A stretch of DNA of 64,000 bases from Aureimonas jatrophae (GTDB lineage Bacteria > Pseudomonadota > Alphaproteobacteria > Rhizobiales > Rhizobiaceae): the NCBI RefSeq assembly GCF_900104035.1, contig NZ_FNIT01000002.1, positions 1 through 64,000 on the forward strand, in the 5' to 3' direction. Of this stretch, positions 17,042-24,454 are shown in pieces. The notes beneath the pieces were generated by a model. The model searched no databases. It was not told where the DNA came from and worked only from the letters and a program-made list of their open reading frames with translations. A program made the position numbers and the translations under genes. How positions within the stretch are numbered: the stretch's first letter is position 1; every line of letters starts with the position of its first letter.

Positions 17042-17547
17042 CCAAAGCCGAACGCCGCCCCGTCCGTTTCACCTTGAACGGGCGGCCCGTCGAGGCGTTG
17101 GCGGAGCCACGCACCCTTCTGACGGATGTCCTGCGACACGGGCTGGGCGCGACCGGCACCCATGTCGGCTGCGAGCACGGCGTCTGCGGCGCCTGCACGG
17201 TGGAGATCGACGGCGAGCCCGTCCGCGCCTGCCTCGTTCTGGCGGGCCAGATCGACGGCCAGGAGGTCCGTACGGTCGAGGGGCTGGAGCCGCAGGCCGG
17301 CACCCTGTCCGTGCTGCAGGACGCGTTCCGCCGTCACCACGGGCTCCAGTGCGGCTTCTGCACGGCGGGCATCCTCGTCACGTTGGATCTCCTGTTCCGG
17401 AACCGGCCCGACGCGGATGAGGCGGAGATCCGCGATCACCTGTCGGGCCACTTGTGCCGCTGCACCGGCTACACGCCCATCATGCGCGCGGCGTTGGACG
17501 CGCGGGACCGGCTCAACCAGGCACGAAGGGAGGTAACGCATGCTTGA
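17029..17547 (+). CDS. molybdenum hydroxylase [2Fe-2S] subunit (CoxS-type)
   Basis: A 172-residue iron-sulfur subunit with all eight cluster cysteines. Cys48, Cys53, Cys56 and Cys68 hold the plant-type cluster (CEHGVCGAC), and Cys108, Cys111, Cys143 and Cys145 hold the second cluster (CGFC, CRC). It carries electrons from the Mo centre to FAD. The start at 17029 lies inside the CoxM gene. The stop overlaps the CoA ligase start by eight bases, which ties hydroxylation and CoA activation into one message. Confidence 0.95.
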   Translation: MPKLTKAERRPVRFTLNGRPVEALAEPRTLLTDVLRHGLGATGTHVGCEHGVCGACTVEIDGEPVRACLVLAGQIDGQEVRTVEGLEPQAGTLSVLQDAFRRHHGLQCGFCTAGILVTLDLLFRNRPDADEAEIRDHLSGHLCRCTGYTPIMRAALDARDRLNQARREVTHA

Positions 17548-19084
17548 CCTGGGAACCAGTTTTTTGGCGAGCGTCGAGCGCGATCCGGATGCGCTGGCGA
17601 TCGTCGATGGCGCGACGCGGCTCACCTATGCCCAATGGCTCCCGCGCATCGCCGCGTTGGCGCAGGGGCTGACGGATCTCGGCCTGCGACCAGGTGACCG
17701 CGTCCTGACCCTCCTCCAGAACCGCTGGGAGAACGCGACCCTGCACTGGGCCTGCCAGTTCGCGGGCCTCGTCGTCACCCCCCTTAATTGGCGGGCCAAG
17801 AGCGACGAGGTCGACTATGCGCTAGAGGACTCCGAGGCGCGGGTCCTCGTTTGCGAACCGGTGTCCCACGATGCCGTGAAGGGCAGCGTGCGAGCGCTGG
17901 ACGTGATCCGGCTACCCGTCGAGGAGGAGGACTGCGGTTCGAGCCTTGCCGCACTGATGGCGGGGAGCGCCGAGGCCTTCGAACCGTGCGCGTCGGCGCA
18001 GGACTGGTCGCTGATGCTCTACACCTCGGGCACCACATCGCGACCCAAGGGCGTGCCGCGGCGCCACCATGCCGAGCGCGCCGGAGCGCTCGCCCATGTC
18101 GCCCAGAACCTTTATCGGCACAGCGAACGAACGCTCGGCGTCATGCCGCTCTATCACACGATGGGCGTTCGCTCGCTTCTGGCCACGTCGCTGATCGGCG
18201 GCGCGTTCGTCTGCCTTCCGCGCTTCGACGTGGAAGGAGCGCTGCGCGCGATCGAGGACAACGGGATCACCAATCTCTACCTCGTCCCGACCCTCTACCA
18301 CGACATCGTCCACCATCCCGCCTTCTCGTCGGACCGCGTGCGCAGCGTCACCAAGCTGGGCTTTGCCGGCGCCTCCATGACCGACGGCCTCATGCGCCGC
18401 TTGAGTGAGAGCTTCCAGCCGGACCTCTTCGTCAACCACTACGGCTCGTCCGAGGTCTACACGTTCACGATCGACCAGAACGCGCCCGCCAAGCCCGGTT
18501 CGGCCGGCCGTGCCGGCATCAACCAGATGGTCCGGGTCGTGAAGCTCGGAGAGCGCGACGCGTCGCGGCGCGCCGGCTCGCGCGAAGAAGGCGAGATCGC
18601 CGTGCTTCTGAAGGGCGACGAGAGCTTCGAGGGTTACTGGAAGCGTCCCGAAGCCGACGCGAAGGCGATCCGCGACGGCTGGTACTTCACGGGCGACACC
18701 GGCTTTCTCGACGAGGAGGGCGACCTCTTCGTCACCGGACGCACCGACGACATGATCATCACCGGCGGCGAGAACGTTTCGCCGGTCGAGATCGAGAGCT
18801 GCCTATCGCTTCATCCCGCCGTCGACGAAGTTGCCGTGGTCGGTCTGCCGGACGAGCGCTGGGGCAAGGTTGTTACCGCCTTCGTGAAACGCTCAGGCGC
18901 GGTCGGCGAAGCCGAACTCGACGAGCACTGCAAGCGATCCGGCCTCGCCAACTTCCGGCGTCCTCGCGCCTACGTCTTCGTGAACGCCATTCCCAAGAGC
19001 CCGGTCGGCAAGCTGCTGCGACGCCTGCTCGTAGCCGGGGAATACGAGCCCGAAACATTGGTCGAGACGCGCGTCGCCTCCTGA
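17540..19084 (+). CDS. class I adenylate-forming CoA ligase
   Basis: A 514-residue AMP-dependent acyl/aryl-CoA synthetase. The P-loop-like motif YTSGTTSRPKG starts near residue 161, YGSSE lies near 304, and the hinge and TGDTGFLDEEG segment near 390. The C-terminal catalytic lysine is in PKSPVGKLLRR. It activates a carboxylic acid with ATP and CoA. Translation is coupled to the Mo-hydroxylase subunits (eight-base overlap), so the hydroxylase may act on this acid or on its CoA ester. Candidate relatives include benzoate-, fatty- and 2-succinylbenzoate-type ligases; sequence alone does not decide the acid. Confidence 0.92.
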   Translation: MLDLGTSFLASVERDPDALAIVDGATRLTYAQWLPRIAALAQGLTDLGLRPGDRVLTLLQNRWENATLHWACQFAGLVVTPLNWRAKSDEVDYALEDSEARVLVCEPVSHDAVKGSVRALDVIRLPVEEEDCGSSLAALMAGSAEAFEPCASAQDWSLMLYTSGTTSRPKGVPRRHHAERAGALAHVAQNLYRHSERTLGVMPLYHTMGVRSLLATSLIGGAFVCLPRFDVEGALRAIEDNGITNLYLVPTLYHDIVHHPAFSSDRVRSVTKLGFAGASMTDGLMRRLSESFQPDLFVNHYGSSEVYTFTIDQNAPAKPGSAGRAGINQMVRVVKLGERDASRRAGSREEGEIAVLLKGDESFEGYWKRPEADAKAIRDGWYFTGDTGFLDEEGDLFVTGRTDDMIITGGENVSPVEIESCLSLHPAVDEVAVVGLPDERWGKVVTAFVKRSGAVGEAELDEHCKRSGLANFRRPRAYVFVNAIPKSPVGKLLRRLLVAGEYEPETLVETRVAS

Positions 19085-19107
19085 CATCTCCCCAAAGGAT
19101 CATCCCC

Positions 19108-19914
19108 ATGAGCGAACCTCATCGCTTCGACCATCCGGCGCTTCAGTCGCTCGACGGCTTCAGGGTCGCGATCGATCCGTCTGCCGAGCGGGCCGACATC
19201 GTGCTCGACCGCCCGCCCTACAACGTCGTGTCCATGGCGGCACGCGACCAACTGCGTCTCGTCTTCGAGGCGCTCGATGCGGATGCGCGTGTGCGTGTCA
19301 TCGTCCTGTCGGGCGCAGGCGCGCATTTCTCCTCGGGCGGAGACATCAAGGGCTTCCTGGAAGCCAGTCCCGAGCACGTCTCCAAGCTCGCCTGGAACGT
19401 GGCCGCACCGGCACGCTGCGAGAAGCCGGTGATCGCAATGAACCGGGGCTACTGCTTCGGCGTCGGCTTTGAACTCTCGCTCGCCTGCGACTTCCGTCTG
19501 GCGTCCGAGACGACGCTATACTCCCTACCCGAGCAGAAGCTCGGCCAGATCCCGGGCTCCGGCGGATCGGCGCGTCTCCAGAAGATCGTCGGCGTCACAC
19601 GCACCAAGGACATCGTGATGCGCTCCAAGCGCATTTCCGGGAGCCAGGCCCTGGACTGGGGCATCGCCACCGAATGCCACCCGGACGATGCCCTGGAGGC
19701 AGCCGTCGCGGCGCTCGTGGACGAGTTGCGCAGCTTCTCGCCGCTTGCCCAGCGCACCGCCAAGAAGCTCCTGAACGACAGCGACGACGCGCTTCTCTCC
19801 ACTGCGATCGAGCTGGAGGGTCTGAACTATTCGCGCCTTCGGATGTCGGACGACTTCCGGGAAGGCGTTGAGGCCTTCCACGCCAAGCGCCGGCCGACCT
19901 TCAAGGGGGTCTGA
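19108..19914 (+). CDS. enoyl-CoA hydratase/isomerase family protein
   Basis: A 268-residue crotonase-fold enzyme. The oxyanion-hole segments AHFSSGGDIKG and MNRGYCFGVGFELSLACD are present. Both catalytic acidic positions of enoyl-CoA hydratase are kept (Glu in GFELS and Glu in SLPEQKLGQIPGSGG). It would hydrate or rearrange the CoA ester made by the preceding ligase. The N-terminus is about ten residues longer than usual. The 23-base gap to the ligase indicates the same operon. Confidence 0.93.
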   Translation: MSEPHRFDHPALQSLDGFRVAIDPSAERADIVLDRPPYNVVSMAARDQLRLVFEALDADARVRVIVLSGAGAHFSSGGDIKGFLEASPEHVSKLAWNVAAPARCEKPVIAMNRGYCFGVGFELSLACDFRLASETTLYSLPEQKLGQIPGSGGSARLQKIVGVTRTKDIVMRSKRISGSQALDWGIATECHPDDALEAAVAALVDELRSFSPLAQRTAKKLLNDSDDALLSTAIELEGLNYSRLRMSDDFREGVEAFHAKRRPTFKGV

Positions 19915-20061
19915 GGCGGCGAAGCCGACACGGCTTTCGACCCTCGGCGGCACCGACATGGCAGACATTTCGTCCCTGGCTCGCCGCCGGGCCGGGATAG
20001 GCATGCCCGATTTCATCGACGCCGGCGGTCAAGACCGGCACAAACGTGGAGGAACCCGATC

Positions 20062-21405
20062 ATGACAACCCTCGAACAGGCGGACCAACCCGCCGTCGCG
20101 ACACCCACCCGACGGCAGACCATCACGGCGGCGTCCGCGTCACTGTTCGGGTGGGGACTCGACCTCTTCGACCTCTTCATTCTGCTCTACGTCGCCCCGG
20201 TCGTCGGGCGACTGTTCTTCCCGTCCGAACAGCCGATGCTGTCCTTGGCCGGCGCCTACGCGTCCTTCGCCGTCACACTTCTGGTGCGTCCGCTGGGCTC
20301 CGCGATCTTCGGGTCCTACGCAGACCGGTTCGGTCGCAAGCGAGCGCTGATGGTCGCCGTCACAGGCGTCGGCTTCTCGACCGCGATCTTCGGACTCCTG
20401 CCGACGGTGGGGCAGATAGGCTGGTTCGCTACCGCGCTGTTCCTGTTCTTCCGCCTCGTACAAGGCATCTTCGTTGGCGGCGTCGTCGCGTCGTCCCACA
20501 CGATCGGTACGGAAACGGTGCCCGAGCGCTGGCGCGGCTTCATGTCTGGGGCGGTCGGCGGCGGCGGCTCGGCCATCGGCGGCCTTCTGGCTTCGCTGGT
20601 GTTCTTCGTGGTCTCGCTCATGTTCCCCGGTGACGCGTTCGCGGAAACCGGCTGGCGCGTGATGTTCTTCTCGGGCCTCCTGACCTCGGTGGTCGGCCTC
20701 GTCATCTTCCGCAACCTCGAAGAGTCGCCGCTGTTCAAGCAGCTTCAAGCCAAGAAGGCGCTCAAGAACGCGACGGCGCAGAGGGACGCCTCGCCGGTCC
20801 GCACCCTGTTCTCCCGCCCGCAGCTCAACGGCTTCCTTCTGACACTGCTTCTGTCCTTCGGTGGCGGTTCGGCCTACTATCTGACCTCCGGCTACCTTCC
20901 GACCTTCTACAACGTCGTGAATGGGGTCCCCGGATCGTCCGCCTCGATCATGCTGATCCTGGCCAATGTCGGCGCGGCGCTAGGCGCCTGCGGGGGCGGC
21001 GAACTCAGCCAGCGCATCGGCCGTCGGCCCGCCTTCATCTGGATGGGCGTGGTGCGGCTCGTCGCGTTCCCGCTCCTGTTCCTGCTGATGGGAAGCACCA
21101 CCGGACTGTGGACCATCGCCCTGTGCGGGTTCGCGCTCTCCTTCCTGGCGAACGCCAGCTACGGTCCGCTCCTGATCTACCTGAACGAGCGCTTTCCCAC
21201 CGCCATCCGCGCGACCGGAACGGGCCTGTCGTGGAACATCGGTTTTGCGCTGGGAGGGATCCTGCCGACCTTCGTGTCCCTTGCCGCGGGCGGCCCGTCC
21301 GGAATCCCGATGACGCTGGCCATCTTCACGGTCGCCGTCACGCTGGTCTATCTTCTGGGCGCCCTGCTCACGTCCGAAACGCGCGGCAACCTGGAGCGAA
21401 TGTAG
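20062..21405 (+). CDS. MFS transporter, metabolite:H+ symporter (MHS) type
   Basis: A 447-residue inner-membrane carrier with twelve hydrophobic segments. The family signature GSYADRFGRKRAL in the loop after helix 2 and VPERWRGFMSG mid-protein mark the MHS/sugar-porter-like branch that imports aromatic acids, dicarboxylates and sialic acids by proton symport. GGAGG precedes the ATG. It follows the enoyl-CoA hydratase by 147 bases in the same direction and is the probable importer of the acid that the operon degrades. The particular substrate is unknown. Confidence 0.92.
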   Translation: MTTLEQADQPAVATPTRRQTITAASASLFGWGLDLFDLFILLYVAPVVGRLFFPSEQPMLSLAGAYASFAVTLLVRPLGSAIFGSYADRFGRKRALMVAVTGVGFSTAIFGLLPTVGQIGWFATALFLFFRLVQGIFVGGVVASSHTIGTETVPERWRGFMSGAVGGGGSAIGGLLASLVFFVVSLMFPGDAFAETGWRVMFFSGLLTSVVGLVIFRNLEESPLFKQLQAKKALKNATAQRDASPVRTLFSRPQLNGFLLTLLLSFGGGSAYYLTSGYLPTFYNVVNGVPGSSASIMLILANVGAALGACGGGELSQRIGRRPAFIWMGVVRLVAFPLLFLLMGSTTGLWTIALCGFALSFLANASYGPLLIYLNERFPTAIRATGTGLSWNIGFALGGILPTFVSLAAGGPSGIPMTLAIFTVAVTLVYLLGALLTSETRGNLERM

Positions 21406-21451
21406 CCGTCCGCCCTGGCTCGAAGCCATGGCCAAGCCCGAGCGGAGAACC

Positions 21452-22240
21452 ATGGCTTCAGACGCTACCTTCATCGAGATCGACGGAACGGCTATCGAAC
21501 TGCGCGAGGTCGCAGGCGTCGGGGCACCAATCCTGCTCTTGCACGAGGCACTCGGCTCCGTTTCGCTCTGGGGTACTTTTCCCGAGCGCCTCGCAGCTGC
21601 ATCCGGCCACCCTGTGATCGCCTGGTCGCGCCAGGGCTTCGGGCGATCCGATCCATTACCCGAACCGCCCGGGGTGGACTTTCTGGACCGGGCGGCGGAC
21701 CAGACCCTGGCCCTCATGGCGCGGTTGGGGATCGACCGCGCCCATCTTCACGGCCACAGCGACGGGACGGCGATCGCCCTTCTTGTAGCGGCCAGGGCGC
21801 CGGACCGTGTCAAAAGTCTCGTTCTGGAAGCCCCGCATGTCAGCGTCGAGATCGGAGCGCTGAAGGCCATCGAGCAGATGCGCGAGCGGTTTGCGAGCGG
21901 CGATCTGCGCAAGCGGCTCGCACGCCATCACGACGATCCAGACACCGTCTTCAAGAATTGGGTCGGTATCTGGCTGGACCCGCGCTTCCAGGACTGGTCG
22001 ATTGAGACGCAGCTTCTGCAGGTGCGTACACCGACCCTGTTGATACACGGCCGGGATGACGTCTACTTCAGTATCGATCAGATCGACCGCATCACAGCTG
22101 TTATTCCAAGCGCCAACGCGGTGATCCTTCCGGAATGCGGACACTCACCCTTCCGTGACCAGCCAATTCTCGTAGCAGAAATATCAACAAAACACGTCAA
22201 AACTTCTGACCCGGACGATGCTCAAGCGCATGAACAATGA
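21452..22240 (+). CDS. alpha/beta hydrolase
   Basis: About 262 residues from the ATG at 21452, which has GCGGAGAACC upstream; another in-frame ATG lies at 21428. The nucleophile elbow GHSDG (Ser near residue 103), the acid in HGRDDVYF (near 201) and the histidine in CGHSPF (near 230) complete the triad. Such enzymes cleave esters, C-C bonds of ring-fission products or CoA thioesters. Being last in the Mo-hydroxylase operon, it may open or release the pathway product. The last 20 residues are unlike the family and may have been altered by the IS remnants that start about 140 bases downstream. Confidence 0.9.
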   Translation: MASDATFIEIDGTAIELREVAGVGAPILLLHEALGSVSLWGTFPERLAAASGHPVIAWSRQGFGRSDPLPEPPGVDFLDRAADQTLALMARLGIDRAHLHGHSDGTAIALLVAARAPDRVKSLVLEAPHVSVEIGALKAIEQMRERFASGDLRKRLARHHDDPDTVFKNWVGIWLDPRFQDWSIETQLLQVRTPTLLIHGRDDVYFSIDQIDRITAVIPSANAVILPECGHSPFRDQPILVAEISTKHVKTSDPDDAQAHEQ

Positions 22241-22383
22241 TTTTTCAGCACCTCGCGCCTTTCAGATATTCCGTTTGTTTTTTCCGTCTCGCAGATCGGA
22301 TAAGATGGTCGAATGCTAATGGCTTGTCATTGCTTGAACGTTTGAGTGTAATGGTCGTTTGCGTCTCCGAACAGAGAGCAGCG

Positions 22384-22720
22384 ATGCTGAGCGACGAGCA
22401 GTGGGCGGTGCTGGAGCCGTTGGTCGAAGCGTGCCGACCGATCGGCAAGACGCCACCGCAGGATCTGCGCCGGACGCTGAGCGCGATCCTGAGGCGGCAT
22501 CGGAACGGCACCAAATGGCGAGCCATCCCAGCCGAACTGGGACCGCGGTGGCGGGCGGCGCAGGTGTTCATGCGTTGAGCTCGGGCCGATGCCTGGGAAC
22601 AGCTGCTAAACCTCGTTCCGGAGCGCGGCCTGCGGCTCGGCATGGTGTTTCTGGACGGCACCAACGTGCGGGCGCACCCAAAAGCGGCCGGTGCGGCGCG
22701 AAGGGGGGATCTCAAGCCCA
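22384..22720 (+). pseudogene. IS5-family transposase remnant with in-frame TGA
   Basis: The frame from the ATG at 22384 encodes the N-terminal part of an IS5-family transposase (LSDEQWAVLEPLVEAC, GTKWRAIPAELGP, and later GMVFLDGTNVRAH). A TGA at 22576-22578 interrupts it where relatives have Trp (FMR-stop-ARADAWE). Homology stops around 22720, where IS3-type sequence takes over. The DDE core beyond the first Asp is missing, so it is inactive. Confidence 0.75.
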
Positions 22721-23155
22721 GCGAGTACCTGGCGAGCCGGGTAGGCTTTAAGCTGAAAGCGACCGACGTCATCGACGTTCTGTCCGACCCCTTCATCTGG
22801 CACGGCGTGCCAGGCCACGTGCAATCCAACAACTGAACGAAGTTCGTAGCCAGGGCGGTGTGCGAATGGATCACAGCGCTTGGCGCAAGAACCGCGTTCA
22901 TCGAGCCAGGATCACCCTGGGAGAACAGGTACTGCGAAAGCTTCAACTCCAAACTACGCGATGAACTGCTGAACGGCGAAATCTTCTACAGCCTGCGCGA
23001 GGCCGAGATCGTCCTCGAAGGTTGGCGTCAACACTACAACACCAAACGACCGCACTCCGCGCTCAGTTGTCGACCGCCAGCACTCGCCGCCGTGCCGTGG
23101 CCGAAAGCGCCACCCCAACCCGCTTCGCCGGCCACTTCAACCGTGTCCGCCAAGC

Positions 23156-23181
23156 TGAGCTGCTGCCCGTTTCCTGGACCA
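23156..23181 (+). repeat. left terminal inverted repeat of the IS407-group element
   Basis: Compared with the reverse complement of 24364-24388 it has two substitutions and one extra base. The outermost bases are TGAGCTGCT here and TGACCTGCT in the other end. Confidence 0.85.
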
Positions 23182-23234
23182 TTTCGAGCTGGAAGATTCC
23201 AGTTATGAAGAAGGGCCAGGAAGAGGAGCTTGGA

Positions 23235-23501
23235 ATGAAGAGGTCGAAGTTTTCCGAGGCGCAGATCGCGTTCATGCTGAAGCAGGCTGAGGACGGAACG
23301 AGCGTTGGCGAGGTGTGCCGCAAGACCGGTGGCAGCGAGGCGACGTTCTACGCCTGGCGCAAGAAGTGCGCGGGTCTCATGCCGTCGGAGATGCGGCGAC
23401 TGCGCCAGCTCGAGGAGGAGAACGCCGAGCTGAAGCGGCTGGTCGCTGACCTCAGCCTCGACAAGGCGATGCTGCAGGATGTCGTCTCGCGAAAACTGTG
23501 A
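23235..23501 (+). CDS. IS3-family transposase OrfA
   Basis: An 88-residue helix-turn-helix protein starting MKRSKFSEAQIAFMLKQAE, the standard OrfA of the IS407 group, with a leucine-zipper-like C-terminal part (RLRQLEEENAELKRLVADL). It binds the IS ends and supplies the N-terminal half of the OrfAB fusion transposase. Its TGA stop (23499-23501) overlaps the GTG start of orfB in GTGA. In such elements a -1 frameshift or coupling joins the two. It appears intact. Confidence 0.93.
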   Translation: MKRSKFSEAQIAFMLKQAEDGTSVGEVCRKTGGSEATFYAWRKKCAGLMPSEMRRLRQLEEENAELKRLVADLSLDKAMLQDVVSRKL

Positions 23502-24304
23502 GGCCTGACCGGCGCCGGCAGCTCGTCGACGACGTCAGGAGCACGTGGCAGGTCAGCATTCGGCGGGCCTGTGGTGTGCTTCGGACGGCGCGATCGGGCT
23601 ACCACTATCGTGGGCGCCGCGCCGATCAGGCCGATCTGAAGAAGCGAGTGAAGGAGATCGCCGAGACGCGCGTGCAATACGGCTATCGTCGTATTCACGT
23701 GCTGCTTCGCCGGGAGGGCTGGGACGTGAACGCCAAACGGATCTATCGTCTTTACAAGGAGATGGGTCTGCAAATGCGGCACAAACCACCCAAGCGCCGG
23801 GTGAAGGTGAAGCTGCGGGAAGGCCGCTGCATGGTGTCCTGCTCGAACGAGGTATGGGCCATGGACTTCGTCCATGACCAGCTTGCGACGGGACCGAAGC
23901 GGCGGATCCTGACTGTTGTGGACACCTTCAGTCGGTTCTCGCCGGCGGTGGTGCCGCGCTTCAGCTTCCGGGCTTCCGACGTCGTGGGCGTGCTCGAACG
24001 CGTCTGCGGTGAGGTGGGCTATCCCGCATCGATCCGCGTCGACCAGGGAAGCGAGTTCGACTCGCGCGAGTTGGACCTGTGGGCCTATACCCGCGGTGTC
24101 GTGCTCGACTTCTCCCGGCCCGGAAAGCCGACGGACAACGCCTTCATCGAGTCGTTCAACGGCAAGTTCCGGGCAGAGTGTCTGAACCAGCACTGGTTCA
24201 TGAGCCTCGACGATGCGGTGCCAAATGCGAGGCTTGGCGTAGAGACCACAACGAGGTGCGACCCCATAGCGCCATCGGCAACAAACCGCCGATATCGCTG
24301 GTGA
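23498..24304 (+). CDS. IS3-family transposase OrfB with frameshifted C-terminus
   Basis: A 268-residue DDE integrase of the IS407 group from a GTG start at 23498. The catalytic triad is complete: Asp123 (WAMDFVHD), Asp182 (RVDQGSEF) and Glu218 (AFIESFNGKF), with the typical 35-residue D-E spacing. After about residue 237 (MSLDDAV) the text becomes foreign. The expected end (EAWRRDHNEVRPHSAIGNKPP) continues in another frame from about 24220 to 24351, so a one-base deletion or equivalent lies near 24215-24222. The catalytic core is intact but about 30 residues of the usual C-terminus are replaced, which may disable transposition. Confidence 0.9.
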   Translation: MRPDRRRQLVDDVRSTWQVSIRRACGVLRTARSGYHYRGRRADQADLKKRVKEIAETRVQYGYRRIHVLLRREGWDVNAKRIYRLYKEMGLQMRHKPPKRRVKVKLREGRCMVSCSNEVWAMDFVHDQLATGPKRRILTVVDTFSRFSPAVVPRFSFRASDVVGVLERVCGEVGYPASIRVDQGSEFDSRELDLWAYTRGVVLDFSRPGKPTDNAFIESFNGKFRAECLNQHWFMSLDDAVPNARLGVETTTRCDPIAPSATNRRYRW

Positions 24305-24363
24305 ACCGATCAGCGGCACATGGCCCACCGCCGCCGGTCGAAGCTGGATGACGACCGGCCGAG

Positions 24364-24388
24364 TGGTCCAGAAACGGGTAGCAGGTCA
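24364..24388 (-). repeat. right terminal inverted repeat of the IS407-group element
   Basis: The partner of 23156-23181. It ends in GGTCA and is followed immediately by the AAGC target duplication. Confidence 0.85.
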
Positions 24389-24392
24389 AAGC

Positions 24393-24439
24393 CCACCATA
24401 CATTGGATTTGAACCGGGCCACATAACTGGGGCAGGCCA
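24393..24439 (+). mobile_element. right end of the older IS3-family remnant
   Basis: The sequence after the AAGC duplication completes the reading frame of the interrupted orfB and ends in GGGGCAGGCCA. The reverse complement (TGGCCTGCCCC) resembles the left end of the other IS3 scrap at 29230-29244 (TGGTCCGCCCTGCAG). It stops about 15 bases before the ETF-QO stop codon. Confidence 0.6.
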
Positions 24440-24454
24440 AAAGTCAAAAGCCCC

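Larger units (their letters stand above)
23156..24388 (+). mobile_element. IS3-family (IS407-group) insertion sequence, 1233 bp
   Basis: The ends are imperfect inverted repeats of 25-26 bp: 23156-23181 against the reverse complement of 24364-24388, sharing CTGCT, CCCGTTTC and TGGACCA. The element begins TG and ends CA. It is flanked by the 4-bp direct repeat AAGC (23152-23155 and 24389-24392), the duplication length known for the IS407 group. It carries orfA and orfB with a 4-bp overlap. Total length is close to IS407 relatives (about 1.2 kb). It sits inside an older IS3 remnant. Confidence 0.9.
22740..24410 (+). pseudogene. IS3-family orfB remnant split by the IS407-group element
   Basis: The text VIDVLSDPFIWHGVPGH, then FVARAVCEWI and FIEPGSPWENRYCESFNSK is the C-terminal integrase core of an IS3-family transposase. 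A TGA at 22834-22836 stands where SDNGPEF is expected. The frame is cut at 23155 by the element 23156-24388. When that element and one AAGC copy are removed, the frame continues in phase to a normal-looking end (AKPTIHWI, stop at about 24410). The N-terminal half is absent. Conservation is good, so decay is probably recent. Confidence 0.75.

Noticed and set aside
13245-17547. Aerobic carbon monoxide dehydrogenase (form I CoxMSL)
   Set aside because: The large subunit lacks the AYRCSFR active-site loop with the Cu-binding cysteine; it reads NRGFGGPQ there. The operon's CoA ligase also argues for an organic acid substrate.
22384-23208. A novel fused IS5-IS3 transposase
   Set aside because: The two parts share a frame, but two TGA codons interrupt them at conserved positions and each lacks its other half. 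Chance fusion of two remnants is simpler.
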